A stretch of DNA of 64,000 bases from Paenibacillus wynnii (GTDB lineage: Bacteria; Bacillota; Bacilli; Paenibacillales; Paenibacillaceae): assembly GCF_000757885.1 (NCBI RefSeq), contig NZ_JQCR01000003.1:310001-374000 (forward strand), in the 5' to 3' direction. Shown in pieces: positions 34,820 to 43,772 of this stretch; the stretch's first letter is position 1; each line of letters begins with the position of its first letter. The translations under genes and the position numbers were made by a program. Under the pieces are notes generated by a model. It searched no databases and was not told where the DNA came from. It was given only the letters and a program-made list of their open reading frames with translations.

Positions 34820-35261
34820 GAATCTTTATATAGCTTATCTCATCTATTTTAATCGTGACCGCGATTATTTTGAATGTCATGAAGTGTTGGAGGAGTTGTG
34901 GCTTGCACGGGAGCGTGATCCGATTTATAAAGGATTGCTTCAGGTGGCAGTGGGTCTGTATCATTTTCGTAACGGGAATGTACGCGGTGGGACTATATTG
35001 TTAAGAAGTGCGACGAACAAGCTGAAGGATTATCCGGCATTGACATTAGGCATCAATCTCGCTAAGTTGGTGTCGGAGGCGATGGATTATGCCGGACGCT
35101 TGGAGATCTATGAGGAACTGCCATTCCCCTACTACGATCTAACCATCGAAATAGTAGATCATCAGCTTGCCTTGGAAGTAGAGGCGGCATCCCCCGGTAT
35201 AAAGCCCAATATTCCTCAGCGCCGAGGTCCACAAAAGCCTCAGGCATCTTATCATAAATAA
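34809..35261 (+). CDS. DUF309 family protein (YpuF-like)
   Basis: 150 residues. The helical DUF309 signature is clear: YFECHEVLEELWLARERDPIYKGLLQVAVGLYHFRNGN. The family has a conserved H-E-x3-E-x2-W core and unknown function; metal binding has been suggested by the His/Glu pattern. It starts inside the relQ 3' end, so translation is coupled. The C-terminal 30 residues are Pro/Gln-rich and likely flexible. Confidence 0.9.
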   Translation: MAYENLYIAYLIYFNRDRDYFECHEVLEELWLARERDPIYKGLLQVAVGLYHFRNGNVRGGTILLRSATNKLKDYPALTLGINLAKLVSEAMDYAGRLEIYEELPFPYYDLTIEIVDHQLALEVEAASPGIKPNIPQRRGPQKPQASYHK

Positions 35262-35293
35262 ACAATATCCAGCAGCAAATATGGATCAGCTAG

Positions 35294-35318
35294 AGGGACA
35301 CCCGCAGGGGTGTTCCTT
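35294..35318 (+). terminator. Weak hairpin after the DUF309 gene
   Basis: AGG-ACACCC pairs with GGGTGTTCCT around a short loop, but no clear T run follows. Confidence 0.4.
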
Positions 35319-35362
35319 GAGTCATTCATCACCTATTGTTTGGATTCAGGAGGACAGTATTC

Positions 35363-36907
35363 ATGGCAGTGCAATTACCGCACTCTTTCATCGAAAGAAT
35401 GAAGGAGCTGCTCGGTACAGAATATGAGCAATTTGCAAATTCGTATACCGAAATCCCTTATGGCGGTATCCGTGCTAATACACTGAAGATAACGGCGGAA
35501 CAGCTGCAAGAAATTTCACCTTTTCAGTTGGAGCCGATTCCTTGGTGCCCTACAGGGTTTTATACCCCGGAGGGTGCCAGACCGGGCAAGCATCCCTACT
35601 ATCATGCAGGGTTGTATTACATTCAGGAGCCTAGTGCAATGGCACCGGTAGAATTGCTCAGCGTTATTCCAGGTGACCGCGTATTGGATTTATGCGCTGC
35701 TCCCGGTGGGAAATCAACCCAGATTGCAGCCAAGCTGCAAGGTAAGGGGCTGCTGGTGAGCAACGATCTTCACCCTGAACGAACCAAAGCGCTGGCTAAA
35801 AACCTGGAACTGTACGGAACTCGCAACGGGATCGTCCTGAATGAGAGTCCCGAACGGATCGCTGCAGCTTTCCCTGCTTTTTTTGATAAAATTCTAATCG
35901 ATGCTCCATGCTCTGGAGAAGGAATGTTCCGTAAAGATGAAGACATGGTTAAGCAGTGGGATTCAGAGACACCGGCCAAATATGCTGCAATGCAGCAAGA
36001 AATTCTGAGCTCTGCTGCCGCGGCGTTGGCTCCCGGTGGAACGCTGGTCTATTCAACCTGTACTTTTGCAATGGAAGAGAACGAGGGATCCATTGCGAAG
36101 TTCCTCTCCGGACATCCGCAGTTTTCCGTTGTCCCGGTTGGAGGGACTGGCCCATTCGCCGAGGGCTATGGAGAGTTACCGGGGACTGCTCGGCTATGGC
36201 CGCATAAAGTGAAGGGCGAAGGGCATTTCATGGCTGTGTTAAGACATAATGGAATCCCTGCAGATCGGACGAATGCGGAAGACACGGTGATATCCAATTA
36301 CACCCAACAAGTGAAGCCGAAGCCCGAGGATAGAAGCCGTGAGAAGAGAAGGCAGGATTCTTCCGTGAAATTAGCGCCTAGGCAGAAAAACGGTGGGGGA
36401 AAGGGTGGCCGCCCCCAAGGGAAAATGGATGGGAGCAGCAGTCGTAACCTACCAGCTCTAGTTGAGGAGGAGGCCTTAGCGGCCTACGGTCAATTTGTTG
36501 AGGAACAGTTGATGTTTCAGCCGGGGGGTTATCCTGTTTTCTTCGGAGATCATATCTATATATCCCCATTACCTAAGGAAGCTTTAGATGGATTGAAGAC
36601 GATTCGCCCCGGATGGTATATGGGATCCATGCGCAATGGTCGGTTCATTCCTGGGCATCCATTTGCTACAGCGTTGCGTGCAGAAGAAAGCCGCCGCAGC
36701 CTGTCCCTTTCCACTGAGAATAGTGAAGCGGTGTCTTACCTCAAGGGGGAGACATTGACTGTTCCGTCGGAACGCCTAGATGTACAAGAGGGCATTCCTT
36801 ATAAGGGGTATGTTCTGGTCTGCATTGATGGGTATAGTGCAGGTTGGGGTAAATGGCAGGACGGTATGCTCAAAAATGAATATCCCGCAGGTTGGAGGTG
36901 GACGTAG
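35363..36907 (+). CDS. RsmF/NOP2 family RNA cytosine-C5 methyltransferase, copy 1
   Basis: 514 residues. The class I fold reads VLDLCAAPGGKSTQIAAKL (SAM site), LIDAPCSGEGMFRKD (motif IV, PCSGEG with a catalytic Cys) and VYSTCTFAMEENEG (motif VI, the second Cys). A basic linker at about 315-375 (KPKPEDRSREKRRQD, GGGKGGRPQGK) precedes a C-terminal PUA-like/FAU domain. It should make 5-methylcytosine in rRNA or tRNA. ATG with AGGAGG nine bases upstream. A diverged paralogue lies at 39741-41126. Confidence 0.92.
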   Translation: MAVQLPHSFIERMKELLGTEYEQFANSYTEIPYGGIRANTLKITAEQLQEISPFQLEPIPWCPTGFYTPEGARPGKHPYYHAGLYYIQEPSAMAPVELLSVIPGDRVLDLCAAPGGKSTQIAAKLQGKGLLVSNDLHPERTKALAKNLELYGTRNGIVLNESPERIAAAFPAFFDKILIDAPCSGEGMFRKDEDMVKQWDSETPAKYAAMQQEILSSAAAALAPGGTLVYSTCTFAMEENEGSIAKFLSGHPQFSVVPVGGTGPFAEGYGELPGTARLWPHKVKGEGHFMAVLRHNGIPADRTNAEDTVISNYTQQVKPKPEDRSREKRRQDSSVKLAPRQKNGGGKGGRPQGKMDGSSSRNLPALVEEEALAAYGQFVEEQLMFQPGGYPVFFGDHIYISPLPKEALDGLKTIRPGWYMGSMRNGRFIPGHPFATALRAEESRRSLSLSTENSEAVSYLKGETLTVPSERLDVQEGIPYKGYVLVCIDGYSAGWGKWQDGMLKNEYPAGWRWT

Positions 36908-36909
36908 AG

Positions 36910-37674
36910 ATGAAGAAACTGTCATCTGGCAAAGAAGGAAAGAAACAACGTCTGGATAAGGTGCTGTCTCATATAGGAATTGCTTCACGCAGTGAGATTC
37001 GAAAGCAGGCGAAGCAAGGGTTGATTACTGTGAATGGCGCTGTAGTTAAGGATAGCAGTGTACATGTTGATCCTTATACAGATGCTATTGAAGTAGGTGG
37101 AGAAAGGGTTCTCTACCGTGAATATGTTTATCTAATGATGAACAAGCCTCCCGGTGTATTATCGGCAACTGAAGATCGGAAGGACCGCACGGTACTCGAT
37201 TTGCTATCTACGGAATACGCTCAATTCGAGCCTTTCCCTGTAGGCAGACTGGATAAGGATACGGTGGGGCTGCTTCTCTTGACCAATGATGGGAAGCTTG
37301 CACATGAGCTACTGTCTCCTCGTAAACATGTTCCTAAAACCTATGAAGCAACAGTAGAAGGTGAAGTGGACTCCGACGATGTAGCCGCCTTTGCAGCAGG
37401 AGTACAATTAGAGGATGGTTACGTCACTCAACCCGCTCAGTTGAACATTCTAAGCAGAGAACGGGGCACGAAAGTAATTTCCCATATATCGCTAGTAATT
37501 ACCGAAGGAAAATTTCACCAGGTAAAGCGAATGTTTCAGGCTGTCGGCAAAAAGGTAACTTTTCTGAAGCGAGTATCCATGGGAGAACTGAAGCTGGATG
37601 AGACATTGCCGCTTGGTTCTTATCGTGAATTGACTGCCGAGGAGCTAGGTTTATTAAATAGTTCAACTAAATAG
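36910..37674 (+). CDS. Pseudouridine synthase, RsuA/RluB family
   Basis: 254 residues with an N-terminal S4 RNA-binding domain (RLDKVLSHIGIASRSEIRKQAKQGLITVNGAVV) and a catalytic domain. The nucleophilic Asp is in GRLDKDTVGLLLLTNDG; KTYEATVEG and EGKFHQVKRMF are typical. It isomerises a uridine in 16S or 23S rRNA; the site cannot be told. ATG at 36910 is two bases after the upstream stop, with GGAGGT ten bases before; a TTG at 36892 is an alternative. Co-transcribed with the methyltransferase. Confidence 0.92.
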   Translation: MKKLSSGKEGKKQRLDKVLSHIGIASRSEIRKQAKQGLITVNGAVVKDSSVHVDPYTDAIEVGGERVLYREYVYLMMNKPPGVLSATEDRKDRTVLDLLSTEYAQFEPFPVGRLDKDTVGLLLLTNDGKLAHELLSPRKHVPKTYEATVEGEVDSDDVAAFAAGVQLEDGYVTQPAQLNILSRERGTKVISHISLVITEGKFHQVKRMFQAVGKKVTFLKRVSMGELKLDETLPLGSYRELTAEELGLLNSSTK

Positions 37675-37718
37675 ATTGAACTTGATAAACTTCAAAAAGG
37701 ATTGAAGTAACGGAGGGG

Positions 37719-37882
37719 AATTTTGGAACTGGAAGAGCGATAGCGGCCGCCCGAAAGCTTTCCGTAGGAAAGCTCGCTTCGAAAGCATAAGCTGTCTCCG
37801 GATTTCATCCGCTAATAGCGGTAAAAATCCAGAAATCCGGAGACAACAGCGGCTGGAAGTCCAACATTCACCGTAGTTACGA
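37719..37882 (+). repeat. Structured intergenic repeat-like element
   Basis: No coding frame. It begins GGAACTGGAAGAGCGATAGC and ends AGCGGCTGGAAGTCC. Inside are a hairpin AGCTTTCC/GGAAAGCT (37757-37775), a 14-base inverted repeat TGTCTCCGGATTTC/GAAATCCGGAGACA (37793-37846) and an inner hairpin CCGCTA/AGCGG. From memory, similar blocks recur in Paenibacillus intergenic regions; only one copy is in this window. Confidence 0.55.
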
Positions 37883-37958
37883 CCCAAACCCAATGTAGCA
37901 AAATCTTAAGTTCATCTTATATAAATAGATAAATAGGAATAGACAGGGATGGTGGAGT

Positions 37959-38759
37959 ATGAGATACAAACTAATAGCGCTTGATGTAGATGGAACACTG
38001 TTGAGTGATGATCATCACCTTAGCGATGAGAACAAAGCAGCAATTGCCGAGGTTACCCAAAAGGGAGGACAAATCGTCTTATGTACGGGGCGGAGTCCCC
38101 AGAACTCCATACCTTTCATGGAGGAAATGGGATTGTCGGGATATGTGCTTGGTCATAACGGAGCAGCAACGGTAAGAGTGAAGGATCGTGAGATTCTGCA
38201 CCAGTATGGTTTGGATGCGCGCGGCCTTGATCCCTATATTGAATACTGCCGAGAACGGGACATTCATTTTGATGTAAACACTGCGTTTGACATGTACGTG
38301 GATAATGTGGAAAACCTGACCAAGGAAGCAAATTATATGTACGAGCATTTCCGGATCCTGCCGGCAACGCTTCCCGCCTGGGAAGACTTCCGCGACCCGA
38401 TTCTGAAGTTTACGGTATTTACCCAATCCGATATTCTAGATGAGGCTGAACGGGAGTGGCGCACATGGGGTGGAGAGTATAATATTCTCCGCAGCGGTGA
38501 GTTCTTTGTTGACTTTATGCATCCAGAGGCTTCCAAAGGCAATGCGCTTAAGCATTTGGCCATGCAGCTCGGAATTCCGCAACAGGAAGTACTCTCAATT
38601 GGCAATTATTATAATGACATCTCCATGCTGACTTATGCGGGAATGGGAGTAGCGATGGATAACTCACCCATTGAAGTCAAGGCTGCTGCTAATGCTATAA
38701 CAGGTACGAATAATGAACACGGTGTACGTGATGCACTGATTAAATACTGCTTATCCTAA
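37959..38759 (+). CDS. Cof-type HAD-IIB phosphatase
   Basis: 266 residues. Motif I is DVDGTL (nucleophile Asp), motif II LCTGRSP, the IIB cap is in the middle and SKGNALKHLA supplies motif III Lys. Motif IV reads GNYYND where most members have GDxxND, so one metal-facing acid is Asn. Family members dephosphorylate sugar phosphates, FMN or pyridoxal phosphate. ATG with GGTGG upstream. Monocistronic with its own terminator. Confidence 0.91.
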   Translation: MRYKLIALDVDGTLLSDDHHLSDENKAAIAEVTQKGGQIVLCTGRSPQNSIPFMEEMGLSGYVLGHNGAATVRVKDREILHQYGLDARGLDPYIEYCRERDIHFDVNTAFDMYVDNVENLTKEANYMYEHFRILPATLPAWEDFRDPILKFTVFTQSDILDEAEREWRTWGGEYNILRSGEFFVDFMHPEASKGNALKHLAMQLGIPQQEVLSIGNYYNDISMLTYAGMGVAMDNSPIEVKAAANAITGTNNEHGVRDALIKYCLS

Positions 38760-38772
38760 CACATTCCAAACA

Positions 38773-38816
38773 TAAAGCATAAAGTAAGCCATACCGATTG
38801 CTTTGTGCTTTTTTTA
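38773..38816 (+). terminator. Terminator of the HAD gene
   Basis: AAAGCA-AAAG pairs with CTTT-TGCTTT around a long loop, followed by seven T. Confidence 0.75.
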
Positions 38817-38832
38817 GATAGGGGAGAAGAAA

Positions 38833-39423
38833 ATGGGACTATTACAGACACTAATTGGTCAGGCCAAAAATCCTAGAGGATTTGTGGGTAATGTGATGAT
38901 CAAGATTATGAATAAGGCTCATTCGACTATGACTACGTGGGCTTTTTCACAAATGACGATTCGAAAGGATGCCCCTGTACTTGATATTGGCTGCGGTGGG
39001 GGACAAACCATACATATGCTTTCCCGATTAAAGTTGCCGATTGATATTTACGGTGTTGATTATTCTCAGCAGGCTGTTGAAACCTCGATCCTTAAGAACA
39101 GGGAGGCAGTCGACTTAGGTACAGTGAACATCAGCAGAGGAGAGGTGTCGTCATTACCCTTTCCAGACCAATTCTTTGGGACGATCACAGCAGTTCAGAC
39201 GCATTATTTCTGGCCGGACCTGAAGAATGATGTAAAAGAAATCTTTAGAGTACTTAAACCTGGAGGAACTTTTATTATCGTCTCAGAAATCTATAAGATT
39301 AATTATCATATGCAGAGTTATACGCAAAACGAAGAAATGGAGCAGCTATTTCAGAAGGCTGGATTTCAAAAAATTGAGATCCGGGAGAACAAGAAATGGA
39401 GATGTTATCTGGGATACAAATGA
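38833..39423 (+). CDS. Class I SAM-dependent methyltransferase
   Basis: 196 residues. The SAM loop is VLDIGCGGGQTIHML (residues about 49-63), followed by IYGVDYSQQAVE, SLPFPDQFFGTITA and IFRVLKPGGTFIIV, the pattern of UbiE/Methyltransf_11 small-molecule enzymes. The N-terminus (AKNPRGFVGNVMIKIMNKAHSTMTTWA) is typical of a Firmicute subgroup. ATG with AGGGGAG upstream. Substrate unknown; stands alone with its own terminator. Confidence 0.9.
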   Translation: MGLLQTLIGQAKNPRGFVGNVMIKIMNKAHSTMTTWAFSQMTIRKDAPVLDIGCGGGQTIHMLSRLKLPIDIYGVDYSQQAVETSILKNREAVDLGTVNISRGEVSSLPFPDQFFGTITAVQTHYFWPDLKNDVKEIFRVLKPGGTFIIVSEIYKINYHMQSYTQNEEMEQLFQKAGFQKIEIRENKKWRCYLGYK

Positions 39424-39437
39424 AGTGAATTTTCTAT

Positions 39438-39488
39438 TAAAAAAGCGGCCATGCCCATCCTAAAAAAGGATGACACAGCCGCTTTTGT
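39438..39488 (+). terminator. Bidirectional terminator
   Basis: AAAAAGCGGC pairs with GCCGCTTTT, with an inner stem CATCCT/AGGATG. It serves the methyltransferase gene and the converging micro-protein gene. Confidence 0.88.
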
Positions 39489-39513
39489 GTAGGTGCTACA
39501 CTAGGTGTGAAAT

Positions 39514-39606
39514 TTAGACGAATAACGAACGGGAAATGATTACGAGCAAGATGAAAAGCACTAAAATTGCTCCGGTAGATGTGAAGCCTACTCCTGGTGC
39601 GCCCAT
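39514..39606 (-). CDS. YjcZ-type micro-protein (30 aa), copy B
   Basis: ATG at 39604-39606, TAA at 39514-39516, with GGGAGG upstream. The short Gly-rich head (MGAPGVGFTSTG) and helix (AILVLFILLVIISRSLFV) are nearly the same as copy A at 17171-17266. The terminal arginine and following hydrophobic residues are also kept. Such micro-proteins are membrane-inserted and in Bacillus some are linked to sporulation, which is inference here. Confidence 0.78.
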   Translation of the reverse strand: MGAPGVGFTSTGAILVLFILLVIISRSLFV

Positions 39607-39740
39607 GTCTGATTCCTCCCTTGTCACTTGTCTAGTTCCCAATACCACGTCTAATGCCGCAGTATCTACTGGGATAATGACATCATATGTAGAAGGGAGC
39701 CTCGGGGACTGGCCGGAAGCCTATATACGCTCAATATGGG

Positions 39741-41126
39741 CTATAGAATACGCAATCCCTTGGGTAGATGGTTTTTAAGCTGACCCAAACTAGCCTTACC
39801 CCAACCTATGGGTAAACCATCAACCGTTACAAGCGTCCAACCATGCAGATCGGAGGATACAGGAAGACTCTCTCCACGCAGCCATGCTTTTATTTCGGGT
39901 CCACTGGAAGCCAAATCCAATCTGCGGGAGACTTGGTCAGGGTGGAGTGCCATAGCTAAGGCATGTGCAGGTTCTATCCTGTTTTTCTTCAAATGGGCGA
40001 TATGAAGACCAGCACGAGGGATACGCAGCCCGTCAAGCAACCCGATATGCATACGGTCATTGAAAGCTTCAGGCAGTAGATATAAAGAGTCCCCGAAAAG
40101 CAGCGGTACGCCCTTCCCAAGAAACCCTGGCAGTTCAGTCGAGGCCCAAACTTGAAACTGTTGAAAAGCATCACGGACAGAGGCATTGACTCTTCCAGCA
40201 TTTTTGCCGCGTCCTCCACCTGAATTACGTTTAGCAGTAACTTGTCTATCCTCCGACACCACAACTTCTTGTTTACGCAGCAGAGCTACAAAATGCCCCT
40301 CGCCTTTTTCCAAATGCGGCCATAACCGTTTATGGGTAATCAGTTCCAAATCCGGGTAGCTATCCGTTAACCGGGCAATAATCTCTTCGTTCTCATTGCG
40401 ATTAAAAGTACAGGTGGAGTAAGCCAGGCTTCCACCCGGTTTCAGCATTGTATAGGCATCCTGAAGGATATCCCATTGGCGAGCTGCACACATCAATACA
40501 TGCTCTGGTGACCATTCCGCTATGGCATCGGGGTCCTTGCGGAACATCCCCTCACCTGAGCAAGGTGCATCCAGCATGATCTTGTCAAAGGCCTCGGGGA
40601 ACCGCAAGGCCAGCTCACCGGGTGTTGCGCTAGTAACCAGGGTAGAAGTATGTCCGAGTCGTTCAACATTCTCTGCCAGAATTTTCGCTCGTTCCGGATG
40701 GATTTCGTTGGATACAAGGAGTCCTTGTCCCTGCATCAAGGCAGCAAGATGTGTGGTTTTTCCACCTGGTGCGGCAGCTAGATCCAATACGATCTCCCCG
40801 GGCAGCGGAGACAGCAGCTCGGCAGCGGACATTGCCGATGGCTCCTGAATATAATATAATCCGGCAGTATGATAGGGATGTCTGCCAGGACGCGAAGGCT
40901 CTTCGTAATAATATCCATCAGGACACCAAGGGATAGGTTCCAAATTGAATAGGGAAATCGTATTCGAGACCGTATGATATTCTGCATTCATATAGCTTTT
41001 TAACCGGTTAAAGCGTAGTCCCTGAGTTCTCGGGGCCGTGTAGCTTTCCAGAAAAGCGTCCGCCTCTTGTCCCAGCATATCTCTCATAGTTGTGGTGAAA
41101 GCGGCGGGCAGCCGTTCTTCCGTCAT
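39741..41126 (-). CDS. RsmF/NOP2 family RNA cytosine-C5 methyltransferase, copy 2
   Basis: 461 residues, the same domain order as copy 1 at 35363: SAM site LDLAAAPGGKTTHLAAL, LDAPCSGEGMFRKDPDAIAEW and AYSTCTFNRNENEE with both catalytic cysteines, then a PUA-like C-terminal domain. Shared stretches such as FNLEPIPWCPDGYYYEEPSRPGRHPYH versus the equivalent part of copy 1 show they are paralogues, but they are well diverged, so distinct target cytosines are likely. ATG with AAGGAG nine bases upstream. Confidence 0.92.
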   Translation of the reverse strand: MTEERLPAAFTTTMRDMLGQEADAFLESYTAPRTQGLRFNRLKSYMNAEYHTVSNTISLFNLEPIPWCPDGYYYEEPSRPGRHPYHTAGLYYIQEPSAMSAAELLSPLPGEIVLDLAAAPGGKTTHLAALMQGQGLLVSNEIHPERAKILAENVERLGHTSTLVTSATPGELALRFPEAFDKIMLDAPCSGEGMFRKDPDAIAEWSPEHVLMCAARQWDILQDAYTMLKPGGSLAYSTCTFNRNENEEIIARLTDSYPDLELITHKRLWPHLEKGEGHFVALLRKQEVVVSEDRQVTAKRNSGGGRGKNAGRVNASVRDAFQQFQVWASTELPGFLGKGVPLLFGDSLYLLPEAFNDRMHIGLLDGLRIPRAGLHIAHLKKNRIEPAHALAMALHPDQVSRRLDLASSGPEIKAWLRGESLPVSSDLHGWTLVTVDGLPIGWGKASLGQLKNHLPKGLRIL

Positions 41127-41280
41127 AATTCATTCTCCTTTTTGTCTGTTGCTGTTTCAGGTGTATACCGATAAAATCAAGTTATGGAACTTTGCGTACC
41201 TGAAAATGTACATATACACAACTATATCATAATTGCCAGGCTACACCGTAACGGGGGCAATAGTAAAGGGGATGTACCTA

Positions 41281-42417
41281 ATGAATTTGCTGCAAGCGCT
41301 CTTCTTCCCGCCGGAACAACCCGGTGGAGTCTCTTCTATGATCCCATATCTTCAGGAACGCTTTCGTTCAAGTCGTTGGGAAATGGACCTCTTCTGGCTG
41401 CCTAAGCGGATTCGTAACAAAGGTCACGAGGAGATATTATTTGAGACATTTGATTGGACACCATTCGCCGAAAGTCCAATTGTGCAAAAATATATTCAGA
41501 CGTATCGTGATTATTTATGGTGGACGAGACTTCGTGTAAACAAGAAATATGATCTTATTCATGCACATCATCCTATTGCCGGTTTAGCCATGAAAAAAGT
41601 GTTCCCAGACGTTCCATTGATTCAAACCCTGCACTCTAGTTATGAGCGCGAGTTGATATTAAACGGGGTAATTGTAGAGAATGGATTGGAGCATCAGTTC
41701 TTAGTGTCTTTATACCGTGAAATGGAGCATGTCAGTGAACGGTTAATGACGGTGTCGCTCTCATTTGCCGAGTATCTGTCTCCTTATATAGCTGAGCCCT
41801 CTCAAATCGGAGTTATTCCGAACGGTTTCGATGAGAAAAGATTCAAGCCTGTTTCCCATGACAACAGCATTCCACAGTTGGTCACGGTAACCCGCCTTGT
41901 CCCAGCAAAGGGGATTGACACCTTAATTAAGGCTTGTGCCGAATTAAAGAAACGAGGACATGAATATGTCCTGCATATAATCGGAGACGGACCTTCACGG
42001 ACGGATCTGGAGAGCCTGGCCCAATCTCTGGGAATATATAATGAGACTATTTTTTACGGATATACGCTGCACCCGGAGGAGTTCATGCCGTTCTTTGATA
42101 TTTTTGTTCTACCTTCAAGAGCGGAGGCGTTTGGATCTGTATTTGCAGAAGCAGCGCTTAGCTGCCTTGCCTTGGTAGGTACGAATGTAGGCGGAATTCC
42201 GGAACAGATTGAAGATGGAGTGAACGGATTGCTGGTCAATCCTGACGATGAGATAGCCCTGGCGGATGCTCTGGAAAAGGTTATAGCCGATCCTTCCTAC
42301 CGATATGAGCTTTCACGTTCAGCCTGGGAGAAAGCAAAAAGCCTGTATTCGCTGACGCGGGTCGCCAATGAACTGAAGAAGACTTATCTGCAATATCACC
42401 CGGGAACTAAGGGGTGA
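41281..42417 (+). CDS. Glycosyltransferase family 4
   Basis: 378 residues, GT-B fold. The donor-site motif is PSRAEAFGSVFAEAALSC (E-x7-E) and the N-terminal loop QPGGVSSMIPYLQERF fits GT4. IGVIPNGFDEKRF and VTVTRLVPAKGIDTLIKA are typical. It transfers a sugar from a nucleotide donor, perhaps to a lipid or wall glycan. ATG 41281 has AGGGGA eight bases upstream. It overlaps yhaO by four bases, so a DNA-repair pair is translated from the same message, an odd combination. Confidence 0.9.
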   Translation: MNLLQALFFPPEQPGGVSSMIPYLQERFRSSRWEMDLFWLPKRIRNKGHEEILFETFDWTPFAESPIVQKYIQTYRDYLWWTRLRVNKKYDLIHAHHPIAGLAMKKVFPDVPLIQTLHSSYERELILNGVIVENGLEHQFLVSLYREMEHVSERLMTVSLSFAEYLSPYIAEPSQIGVIPNGFDEKRFKPVSHDNSIPQLVTVTRLVPAKGIDTLIKACAELKKRGHEYVLHIIGDGPSRTDLESLAQSLGIYNETIFYGYTLHPEEFMPFFDIFVLPSRAEAFGSVFAEAALSCLALVGTNVGGIPEQIEDGVNGLLVNPDDEIALADALEKVIADPSYRYELSRSAWEKAKSLYSLTRVANELKKTYLQYHPGTKG

Positions 42418-42422
42418 CAGCT

Positions 42423-43772
42423 ATGATTCCGTTCCGTTTTCTACATGCTGCAGATTTACATTTAGACAGCCGATTTACCGGGCTGGCTCATATACCGCCA
42501 GCTGTAAGATCGCTGCTACGGGAGTCCACCTTTGCCGCCCTCGGGCGGCTTGTTGGCGTGGCCATTAAGGAACAGGTTGATTTTGTGGTAATTAGCGGAG
42601 ATGTATATGATGTCTCTGATTCTTCACTGCAGGGACAGCTCAGATTTCAGGAGGCACTTCAGGAGTTGGGAAGTGCGGGTATTGGTGTGTTCATAATTCA
42701 TGGAAATCACGATCCGTTGGATGGGCCGCGGTTGGTCAGTAATCCACCGAAGCATGTAACGGTGTTTGGCAGTGATACTCCTGAAAATGTAACCGCTACG
42801 CGACGTTCTGACGGGTGTGAGGTTGCTATTATAAGTGGACTTTCCTACCCCACCATGAAGGTGACAGAGAACACGGCACAAAGATTTGAACGTAAGCCGG
42901 GATCTGATTTGTACCACATCGCTCTGCATCATTGTAATGTCGACGGCGATCTACAACATGAAACTTACGCTCCATGCAGCCGAAAGGATCTAATTGAAAA
43001 AGGCTATGATTATTGGGCGCTGGGGCATATACATACAAGAAGTATTTTGCATGAACGCCCCTTTATTGTCTATCCGGGGAATATCCAGGGGCGAAGCATC
43101 AAGGAAACCGGAGCAAAGGGCTGTTACGTAGTTGATGTGGATGAAGACGGCGCTTCTTCCCTTAAGTTCCATGAACTGGATGTTGTACGCTGGCAAGTCC
43201 GGGAAGTATCCATTCAAGGGCTGAAGGATGAAACTCAGTGGATTGAAGCAATTGAACAGGCCTTAGAGGCAATTAGAGGAGAGTATCCTCAGATGATGTC
43301 CGTAGTCCGGTTTCGGTTAACAGGTCGAGGTTTAGTTCACAGGCTGCTAACTGAAAAAGGGGCCGTGGCTGATCTATTAAGTGAGCTGCAGCGCCGTGAA
43401 GGGGTCAAAGCGGAACAAAAGGCATTTCAGGGATTAGTATGGACAGAGGGTTTCACCTTAGAAACCGGTGTGGAGATGGATCAAGAACGACTTTTGCAGG
43501 AGGATAGTTTTCTGGGTGAGCTACTCCGTTTCGCAAATTTCAGTAAAGAGTCTACGGAAGAGCTCGATGGTTTGTTTCGCACAGCTCTCGCGCCTATGAT
43601 GGAGAACCGGGAGTTGAGAAGGCTTTTGTCTGAGACCGGAGTGGAAGAGAAGCGTAACTGGCTGGAACGGGCTGCTGAACTAGGAGCAACGCTGCTGAGC
43701 GGAATGGAAGAGTCCGGGAAGGATGAACACAAAACGGCTTTTCACGGTCATGATGGAGGTCTGGATATATGA
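42423..43772 (+). CDS. yhaO: DNA repair exonuclease, SbcD/Mre11-like (YhaO)
   Basis: 449 residues. Calcineurin-like phosphoesterase motifs are intact: ADLHLDS, SGDVYD, HGNHDP, HHCNVDG and GHIHTRS. The extra C-terminal domain (from about 300) is the YhaO type. With YhaN it resembles an SbcCD-like nuclease that processes DNA ends or hairpins. ATG at 42423 has AAGGGG eight bases upstream; GTG 42414 overlaps the upstream stop as an alternative. Overlaps yhaN by four bases. Confidence 0.91.
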   Translation: MIPFRFLHAADLHLDSRFTGLAHIPPAVRSLLRESTFAALGRLVGVAIKEQVDFVVISGDVYDVSDSSLQGQLRFQEALQELGSAGIGVFIIHGNHDPLDGPRLVSNPPKHVTVFGSDTPENVTATRRSDGCEVAIISGLSYPTMKVTENTAQRFERKPGSDLYHIALHHCNVDGDLQHETYAPCSRKDLIEKGYDYWALGHIHTRSILHERPFIVYPGNIQGRSIKETGAKGCYVVDVDEDGASSLKFHELDVVRWQVREVSIQGLKDETQWIEAIEQALEAIRGEYPQMMSVVRFRLTGRGLVHRLLTEKGAVADLLSELQRREGVKAEQKAFQGLVWTEGFTLETGVEMDQERLLQEDSFLGELLRFANFSKESTEELDGLFRTALAPMMENRELRRLLSETGVEEKRNWLERAAELGATLLSGMEESGKDEHKTAFHGHDGGLDI

